Source: JAJDYQ01 sp942491945
GTDB taxonomy: Bacteria > Pseudomonadota > Gammaproteobacteria > JAJDYQ01
Reading direction: 5' to 3'
Length of the DNA stretch: 64,000 nt
NCBI GenBank assembly: GCA_942491945.1
Contig: CALODD010000037.1
Coordinates: 78,154-142,153, forward strand
This document shows positions 58,021-64,000 of the stretch, piece after piece (positions within the stretch are counted from its first letter, which is position 1; every line of letters begins with the position of its first letter). The notes beneath the pieces were generated by a model. It was given only the letters and a program-made list of their open reading frames with translations, was not told where the DNA came from and searched no databases. A program made the position numbers and the translations under genes.

Positions 58021-58497
58021 TTATCCACCGTGGGCTTCAAATAATTCACATTCTGTGCAGTCTTTAAACTGGTGACAACGTTTCATCATCTTACGAGACA
58101 GCAACCAGTATCTCAGCTTCATACCAACTGCGATCAACACCGCACTAATGACTAGTGAATAAATCATCTGCATAACTGCAGCACCCCCCTGATTCAGGTC
58201 ACCGGCCAGGAAAGCGCCTGCAAAGAACGCAGCGACGGTGATAAGAGAGAGAACGATCTTAGATGGAATATGACGTACCAGAGCAAGCGATAGAATCGCT
58301 AATACGGGAACAATCAACGTAGCCTGAGATATCAACACCACCTCAACACCGGATACCGTCATTGAAAAGCCGATCATCATGGGAAATAGCGGGGCAAACA
58401 TCAGCTTTTCGCTCATGACATTATGAACCCTGAATAATGCTGCGCCCAGAACCAGTACGCTCAATAAAATAATCTCTGACATGACTATTAATCCCAA
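58021..58497 (-). CDS. Hypothetical membrane protein with a Cys-rich tail
   Basis: A 158-residue protein with five likely membrane helices (for example EIILLSVLVLGAALF and LIVPVLAILSLALV). The C-terminus is soluble and has three cysteines in HQFKDCTECELFEAHGG plus a preceding KRCHQ, a possible metal or disulfide site. I do not recognise the family. It lies 92 bp upstream of the thioredoxin-like gene on the same strand. The AT-rich 150-bp gap on its other side separates it from hrpA. Confidence 0.7.
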   Translation of the reverse strand: MGLIVMSEIILLSVLVLGAALFRVHNVMSEKLMFAPLFPMMIGFSMTVSGVEVVLISQATLIVPVLAILSLALVRHIPSKIVLSLITVAAFFAGAFLAGDLNQGGAAVMQMIYSLVISAVLIAVGMKLRYWLLSRKMMKRCHQFKDCTECELFEAHGG

Positions 58498-58647
58498 TAT
58501 CGATCAAATCTAAAAGTGCGCGAATATTAGAAGATTCGATATCGCTAAAACATGACATTAATCAAGTAGACCGATTATCCATGGATTGGAATTTTAATAC
58601 TCAAAATTGCGTGAAAGTTCTTTTAAACCCCAACTATTACTCGAAAC

Positions 58648-61600
58648 CTAGACCCCATAGCTATCAAACAGTTTTTGTAGGCGTTTTTCGGAACTAGGCT
58701 GTCGTGTACCAAGCTCCTGTGCGAACAAAGACACACGCAAACACTCTAGTGCCCATCTTGGTTCGTCCAGTTCGAAGAGCTCATAGCCTTCCTCCAGCCA
58801 CTGCACACGGGCCTGCTCCATTGCGGTGATGAACGGTTCGATACGAACATAGATTCGAGCATCTCGGCCTGGATCAGCCAGATAACGTTCGCAGCGAATA
58901 GCCATTGCCTTCAGGAACCGGGGGTATTCATCCAGCCAGTCATTATGAATGCCCGCAAGAAAACCCTGATAGCTTAGCCAGTAAAGCTGCGTCTCGATGT
59001 CTTCGGCAATTTCACTATCTTCGGGTAGCTGCGCGTAATATTCACGAAACGCCTGCCATGCATTGAACGTGTCATCGAGCGTCTTCTTGACTCGCTCTCC
59101 CATTGAAATCAGTTCTGCTCTTATAGCATGGCACCAGTCGGCAAACTGTTGTTCATTGCGCGGTAATTCCAGACCATCTGGCACACATCGTTCGAAGCAG
59201 TGATAGACCGCCTGAGCGATCAGATCATCACAGAGTGAATGCTCGATCTCAGGCTCGATGTCGTCGTTCACGGGGAATAATGAATAGCCCAGACAATGCT
59301 GATTCAGTGACTTGAAGCGTTTCTCAAGTTCTTTACGTTGTGTTGTCAGAGTCAGCCAGGCCAGTCGGAGCCCACCCCAGTAACTCTGTTCCTCTGCCTG
59401 CTCAGGGCTATTACATAAACTGAGACTAACGCTATCACCACAATCCCATATCGCGGGATAAAGACTTAGCTGCTGCTTGCCCTGCTTTACATAAACCGAT
59501 GGTTTTAATTCTCCAAAATCCCAGCTCCTGATGCCTTCTCTTTCATAGTCGCTATCGGGCGTAGCGACCGCTTCAATCTTGCCTTTACCACCCTGCAGGT
59601 GTTCCAGGTCACGGCCGGTGGCGACACGCTTACCTTTGGTATTCAGGATATTAAAATTAAATTTCAGATGATCCGATAGTTGTTCGGGTTGCCAGTCTGA
59701 TATTTGTAGTGGATAACCACTCATCTGTTTCAGTGCATCAGTCAGTTGTTGTAACAGGCTACCCTCGCCTATCTCGATCTTCTCCAGACAGGCTCGTGCG
59801 TAGTCTGGCGCAGGCACATAGTGTTTACGAATTTGTTTAGGTAACGTTTTTATCAAGCCGGTTATTTTCTCATCCAGCAAGCCAGGCACCAGCCATTCAA
59901 AGTCTTCGTCCGCTAAACCCGATAACAGGATATCCGGCACATCGACTGTTACGCCGTCGACTTCATGGCCGGGACTAAAGTGATAATGTAACGCCAATTC
60001 ATTACCGCGTAAGTCCAGATGATCAGGGAAGCGTTCATGTGATACGCCAATCGCGTCATGCTGCATCAGCAGCTCGCGAGTCATGAACAATAGTTTCGAA
60101 TTTTTATGCTCGGCGTCTTTCAGCCATTTATCGAATGTTCTCTGATTGTGAATATCTGCGGGTATGCGTTCATCATAGAAGGCAAAGATCACGTCATCAT
60201 CCACCAGCACATCCCGGCGACGCTGCCGATGTTCCAGCCCTTCGATATCTTCCAGCAACGCTAGATTGTGTTTCCAGAATTTGGCCTTGGTAATAAAGTC
60301 TCGCCCTACCAATGCCTGTTCGATAAAAGCCTGTCGCGCTGAGAACGGGTTGATTGATCCAAAGTTAACGCGTCGATTGGCGATCAACGTTAAGCCATAC
60401 AGACTGACCGATTCTTTGGCGGTGACATAACCACGCTTTGATGACCACAGTGGTTCGGTATGTTGCCGGCGTAATAAATGCTCACCCGCTGTTTCTATCC
60501 ATTCCGCTTCGACCTTCGCCACTGTCCGAGCAAAGACCTGGGAGGTTTCAACGATTTCAGCTGCGACAACCCACTCCGGCGTTTTACGTCCTAGTCCGGA
60601 ACCAGGGAATATTCGGAAATAAGTCTGACGTGCACCCTCATAACTTTTGTCTTCGTCTTTATGGCCTATATGACTGAGTAACCCGCTTAACAGGGCCTGA
60701 TGTACGGCATCATAGCTGGCGGGCTGTGCATTTGTTTTCAGTCCCATCTCTTTGACGATTCGTGCCAGTTGCTGATGCGTATCACGCCATTCACGCAAAC
60801 GCAGCCAGGAGAGAAACTGCTTCTTACATAGCTTTCGGAACTGGTTGCCTGACAATGCTTCTCGCTTATCTTGCACAAACTGCCATAGATTCAAGATACT
60901 CGAAAAATCGGAATCGGCATCCTTATACAATGCATGCGCCTGATCGGCCTGTTGCTGTTTTTCCAGCGGCCGCTCGCGTGGGTCCTGCGTCTCCAGTGCA
61001 GATGCAATGATGAGCATTTCACTCAGACAGCTCTGATCATTGGCTGCCAGCAACATCCGGCCGACACGCGGATCAATCGGCAGTTTTGATAGCTGCTTAC
61101 CCAATGCCGTCAGTTCATCAAAGTCATCAATCGCTCCCAGCTCGCGTAGCTGACGAATACCGTCGCGGATATAACGAGAATCCGGTGGCTCAATAAATGG
61201 GAAGGCTTCGACATTACCGAGATTGAGCGCATGCATCTGCAATATGACTGCGGCGAGGTTGGTACGCAGAATTTCCGGTTCAGTGAACAGTGGGCGTTGA
61301 TGGTAATCATCATCCGCATACAGTCGATAACACACGCCTGCGCTGACACGCCCACAACGCCCCGCCCGTTGATTGGCGCTCGCCTGTGATATTCGTTCTA
61401 TTGGCAACTGCTGAATCTTCAGACGATGACTGTAGCGACTGATACGCGCTTTACCCGCATCAATCACATATTTTATTCGCGGTACGGTTAGAGAAGTCTC
61501 TGCGATATTGGTTGCCAGTACGATATGCCGTTTACTACCGGGTTTGAAAATTCGATTCTGTTCTGCGTTCGATAAACGCCCAAATAGAGGCAATACTTCG

Positions 61601-62559
61601 GTCAACCTGAGATTGGCCTTATTCAAGGCGTCCGCAACCTCTCTGATTTCACGCTCCCCTGAAAGGAAGATCAAAATATCGCCACGGTCTCTTCTATCGA
61701 TTTCTAAAACCGTATCGACAACCGCAGAAACGGCATCTCTATCTTCCTCCTCATCCTCCATCGACATGAGTGGCCGATACTGAATATCAACGGGATAGGT
61801 ACGGCCTGAAACTTCAATGATGGGTGCATTATTAAAGTGTTTGGAAAACCGTTCCGGATCGATCGTCGCCGACGTAATGATGATTTTTAAATCAGGGCGA
61901 CGTTGTTGTATATGCCTGAGATAACCAATAAGGAAATCAATATTCAGACTACGCTCATGCGCTTCATCAATAATGATCACTTCATATTGATTCAGAAAGC
62001 GATCCTGCTGCGTTTCGGTCAGCAACATACCGTCGGTCATTAATTTGACCAGCGTCTGATCACTACATTGCTCGTCAAAACGAACCTTGTAACCGACCTG
62101 CTGCCCGACGTCGCAACCCAGTTCTTCCGCAATCCGATTACAGACGGCGCGCGCCGCAATTCGGCGCGGCTGGGTATGACCAATCATGCCTTTCACACCA
62201 TAGCCCAGTTCGAGACATATTTTCGGCAGCTGCGTAGTCTTACCCGACCCCGTTTCACCGCACAGAATCACGACCTGATTTTCCTGAATCAGTTTCTGGA
62301 TGTCGGCATGCCGTGCTGAGACGGGCAGTTCTTCCGGATATTCAACTTCTGGGACATTGAGTTGACGGCGCTTTAAGCGATCTTGTGAATTCTGAAAACG
62401 GCTCATCAGGCGCTGTTCAATCTGATCGACTTGCTGGCCTTTTTCGCGTCGCTGACGTATCTTGCGAACACCCTGAGACAGAGCCCCGCGATCAGTCAGC
62501 ATGCACTGATCGAGCTGAGACTCGATGTCTTTCAGAGTTGGCTTTAAGTCGGACGACAT
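58648..62559 (-). CDS. hrpA: ATP-dependent RNA helicase HrpA
   Basis: A 1303-residue DEAH-box helicase, the usual length for HrpA. Motif I is GETGSGKTTQLPK near 95, motif II is DEAH (IIIDEAHERSLNIDF), motif III is SAT (IITSATIDPERF) and motif VI is QRAGRCGRV. The helicase core is followed by the helicase-associated and OB-type domains and the long HrpA-specific C-terminus (DUF3418). It helps rescue stalled ribosomes in E. coli. It is divergent from the YgjP-like gene, with a 137-bp AT-rich region between. It is complete, with no frame break. Confidence 0.97.
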   Translation of the reverse strand: MSSDLKPTLKDIESQLDQCMLTDRGALSQGVRKIRQRREKGQQVDQIEQRLMSRFQNSQDRLKRRQLNVPEVEYPEELPVSARHADIQKLIQENQVVILCGETGSGKTTQLPKICLELGYGVKGMIGHTQPRRIAARAVCNRIAEELGCDVGQQVGYKVRFDEQCSDQTLVKLMTDGMLLTETQQDRFLNQYEVIIIDEAHERSLNIDFLIGYLRHIQQRRPDLKIIITSATIDPERFSKHFNNAPIIEVSGRTYPVDIQYRPLMSMEDEEEDRDAVSAVVDTVLEIDRRDRGDILIFLSGEREIREVADALNKANLRLTEVLPLFGRLSNAEQNRIFKPGSKRHIVLATNIAETSLTVPRIKYVIDAGKARISRYSHRLKIQQLPIERISQASANQRAGRCGRVSAGVCYRLYADDDYHQRPLFTEPEILRTNLAAVILQMHALNLGNVEAFPFIEPPDSRYIRDGIRQLRELGAIDDFDELTALGKQLSKLPIDPRVGRMLLAANDQSCLSEMLIIASALETQDPRERPLEKQQQADQAHALYKDADSDFSSILNLWQFVQDKREALSGNQFRKLCKKQFLSWLRLREWRDTHQQLARIVKEMGLKTNAQPASYDAVHQALLSGLLSHIGHKDEDKSYEGARQTYFRIFPGSGLGRKTPEWVVAAEIVETSQVFARTVAKVEAEWIETAGEHLLRRQHTEPLWSSKRGYVTAKESVSLYGLTLIANRRVNFGSINPFSARQAFIEQALVGRDFITKAKFWKHNLALLEDIEGLEHRQRRRDVLVDDDVIFAFYDERIPADIHNQRTFDKWLKDAEHKNSKLLFMTRELLMQHDAIGVSHERFPDHLDLRGNELALHYHFSPGHEVDGVTVDVPDILLSGLADEDFEWLVPGLLDEKITGLIKTLPKQIRKHYVPAPDYARACLEKIEIGEGSLLQQLTDALKQMSGYPLQISDWQPEQLSDHLKFNFNILNTKGKRVATGRDLEHLQGGKGKIEAVATPDSDYEREGIRSWDFGELKPSVYVKQGKQQLSLYPAIWDCGDSVSLSLCNSPEQAEEQSYWGGLRLAWLTLTTQRKELEKRFKSLNQHCLGYSLFPVNDDIEPEIEHSLCDDLIAQAVYHCFERCVPDGLELPRNEQQFADWCHAIRAELISMGERVKKTLDDTFNAWQAFREYYAQLPEDSEIAEDIETQLYWLSYQGFLAGIHNDWLDEYPRFLKAMAIRCERYLADPGRDARIYVRIEPFITAMEQARVQWLEEGYELFELDEPRWALECLRVSLFAQELGTRQPSSEKRLQKLFDSYGV

Positions 62560-62696
62560 GAATTAATCTAAACAGATAGGTATTGAAATTCGCTCATATG
62601 AGTACAAATCAAGGCAAAAATGATCGAAAAAGCGGAGTTTACAATTAGTAAATGAGCATTTTGAGATCATTTTTAACGCCGAGTTGTGCCATATGA

Positions 62697-63440
62697 GTGG
62701 ATTTCAAAGAGGAGCGCATCATAACAAACACCTCACAAGCTAGTCTGAATCTCGATCAGGATATTCAGTACACGGTTCGCCGCAGTAGCCGTGCCAAGCA
62801 TATGCGCATCAATGCCCGCAAAGATAAAGGTATCGAGGTCGTCCTGCCGCAGCGCATGGCCTTCAAGCATGTAGAACCCTTCGTACAGCAACATCGTCAC
62901 TGGATAGCAGAGCAGGTTGAAAAACTGGGCCTGAATCAACCTGTGGTATTACCAGACACCGTCGAGTTAGCAGCGATACAGGAAACCTGGCGAATCCAGT
63001 ACGAATTCGGCACAGGCAAAACCTGGCGAAGCCTTGGACGAGGAAACAATCTCCTGACGATTCGTGGGCCTGACTCGGATACCACAGCCTGCATCAAGAC
63101 CATGAACCGCTGGTTGAGAAAGCAGGCCCAGAAATTTCTGCCCGACCTGCTGTACGACATAAGTCAGCGTTGCCAACTACCGTATAAAAAAGTGACGCTT
63201 CGCACCCAACGCAGTCGCTGGGGTAGTTGCTCATCACAGGGAAACATCAATCTGAATGACCGCCTGATGTTATTGCCATTTGGATACGTTGAATATGTCT
63301 TAATCCATGAACTATGCCATACCCGACATCTCAATCACTCCAGCGACTTCTGGTCGCTTGTCTCTCGTTTTAGCCCAGATTATCGTCTGCTGGATAAACA
63401 GCTAAAACACGAGCAACAAAACTTACCGAGCTGGGTTTAA
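62697..63440 (+). CDS. YgjP-type metallopeptidase (M48-like, DUF45)
   Basis: A 247-residue soluble protein. The zinc site is HELCHTRHLNH near 213, of the HExxH form with a later histidine. The preceding segment RTQRSRWGSCSSQGNINLNDRL is the hallmark of the YgjP/SprT-like family, whose members act on unknown proteins. The frame opens at GTG 62697, but that start has no ribosome site, while a strong AGAGGAG at 62706-62713 is followed by ATA (62722) rather than ATG. The true start may lie there, or an ATG may have mutated. It is followed 2 bp later by the YdjM-like gene. Confidence 0.85.
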   Translation: MDFKEERIITNTSQASLNLDQDIQYTVRRSSRAKHMRINARKDKGIEVVLPQRMAFKHVEPFVQQHRHWIAEQVEKLGLNQPVVLPDTVELAAIQETWRIQYEFGTGKTWRSLGRGNNLLTIRGPDSDTTACIKTMNRWLRKQAQKFLPDLLYDISQRCQLPYKKVTLRTQRSRWGSCSSQGNINLNDRLMLLPFGYVEYVLIHELCHTRHLNHSSDFWSLVSRFSPDYRLLDKQLKHEQQNLPSWV

Positions 63441-63442
63441 CT

Positions 63443-64000
63443 ATGGACATTCTTACACAAGGTATCGCTGGTGCTGTCCTCGCTCAGGCCGGCGCGAAAA
63501 AAGAACATAAGGGCGTGGCAACCCTGATCGGCTTTCTTGCTGGACTGCTACCCGATGCCGACATACTTATCCGTTCATCGGATGACCCACTCCTCACCCT
63601 GGAATTTCACCGGCAGTTCACCCACTCACTGATTTTTATTCCCTTCGGCGCTCTTATCGCCGCCAGTGTGCTCTGGCCGGCACTACGAAAACACCTGTCT
63701 TTCCAGCAAACCTATATCTTCAGCATTCTAGGATATAGCGTGGGTGGCATACTTGATGCCTGTACCAGCTTCGGCACTCAGCTACTCTGGCCGTTTAGCG
63801 ATGAACGTATTGCGTGGAATTTGATCGCCGTCGTTGACCCCGTGTTCACACTAGGGTTATTGATCTTACTCATCATAGGCTGGCGGTCTCGATTACCCAG
63901 CTACCCACTGCTCGCTATCGGATTTGCCTGTAGTTATCTTCTACTCGCCTATGCACAACAACAAACCGCGTATAAGACACAGCAGGAACTGATTGCAGCA
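63443..64000 (+). CDS. YdjM-like inner-membrane metal-dependent hydrolase (5' part)
   Basis: The first 186 residues of a membrane protein that runs off the right window edge. It starts MDILTQGIAGAVLAQAGAKK. Family histidines and aspartates are in GLLPDADILIRSSDD and FHRQFTHSLIFIPFGAL (HxxxxTHS), and a third metal region is LDACTSFGTQLLWPFS. At least four transmembrane helices are visible. This matches the YdjM/LexA-binding-type family of inner-membrane hydrolases, whose substrates are unknown. It follows the YgjP-type gene after 2 bp, probably in one operon. Confidence 0.85.
   Translation, partial: MDILTQGIAGAVLAQAGAKKEHKGVATLIGFLAGLLPDADILIRSSDDPLLTLEFHRQFTHSLIFIPFGALIAASVLWPALRKHLSFQQTYIFSILGYSVGGILDACTSFGTQLLWPFSDERIAWNLIAVVDPVFTLGLLILLIIGWRSRLPSYPLLAIGFACSYLLLAYAQQQTAYKTQQELIAA

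Noticed and set aside
1..64000. CRISPR array, rRNA operon or insertion sequence
   Set aside because: I saw no regularly spaced repeats, no rRNA sequence and no transposase frame on either strand.

Overview
The window is a continuous stretch of a gammaproteobacterial chromosome of moderate GC. The organism is probably an autotrophic, sulfur-oxidising type: it carries a phosphoribulokinase of the Calvin cycle, a sulfide:quinone oxidoreductase-like flavoprotein and a small periplasmic cytochrome c, beside ordinary housekeeping genes (hisI, cysS, thiS/thiG, trmB, purB, roxA, adk, hrpA). The order uvrC-pgsA-tRNA-Gly-tRNA-Cys-tRNA-Leu and the closeness of purB and roxA match the gammaproteobacterial arrangement known from E. 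coli. This lineage call is inference.

Layout. 1-2.9 kb: two tandem paralogous Ser/Thr kinases with receiver-like N-termini (the first cut by the window edge). 3.0-4.9 kb: hisI and cysS. 4.9-15.1 kb: a surface/secretion cluster with a family 2 glycosyltransferase, three PaaK/CapK-like adenylate-forming enzymes, an alkaline-phosphatase-superfamily protein, a Slam-like outer-membrane translocon, its probable secreted TbpB-barrel-type cargo, and an FkbM methyltransferase. 15.1-17 kb: thiS, thiG, trmB. 17-32.3 kb: a HEAT-repeat/kinase fusion, a FetAB-like ABC exporter, SQR-like protein, diguanylate cyclase, cytochrome c, a MerB-like protein, another kinase, SlyD, a small DUF3149 membrane protein, a response regulator with a degenerate GGDEF domain, MscS, prk with a structured leader, a FIST protein and an aldo/keto reductase.

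33.8-40.0 kb: a 6.15-kb integrative element in tRNA-Leu(UAA), bounded by a 59-bp perfect direct repeat. It carries a tyrosine recombinase, ribbon-helix-helix regulators, an AbiC-like gene and several unrecognised genes, including a tightly linked cytosolic-plus-membrane gene pair that could be an undescribed defence cassette. The genes flanking the element on both sides (FIST, VOC, GNAT on the left; uvrC on the right) have frame breaks, several in homopolymer runs; this is either decay or poor sequence.

40-53.5 kb: tRNAs, pgsA, uvrC, a uracil-DNA glycosylase, a LuxR solo, an MBL hydrolase, purB, a 580-bp intergenic region with four hairpins whose loops imitate the anti-Shine-Dalgarno sequence (a candidate sRNA locus), roxA, an acetyltransferase, two SPOR-domain envelope proteins, and adk. 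53.5-64 kb: a PP2C phosphatase fused through a membrane segment to a formylglycine-enzyme-like domain, a convergent four-gene operon with an ExbB-like channel and an unusual ExbD-like partner, hrpA, a YgjP-type metalloprotease and the start of a YdjM-like membrane protein.

Four Hanks-type kinases and one PP2C phosphatase in 64 kb indicate strong Ser/Thr phosphorylation signalling. The most unusual parts are the 10-kb surface cluster, the PP2C/ExbB region, the tRNA-Leu element and the C-rich-loop RNA locus.
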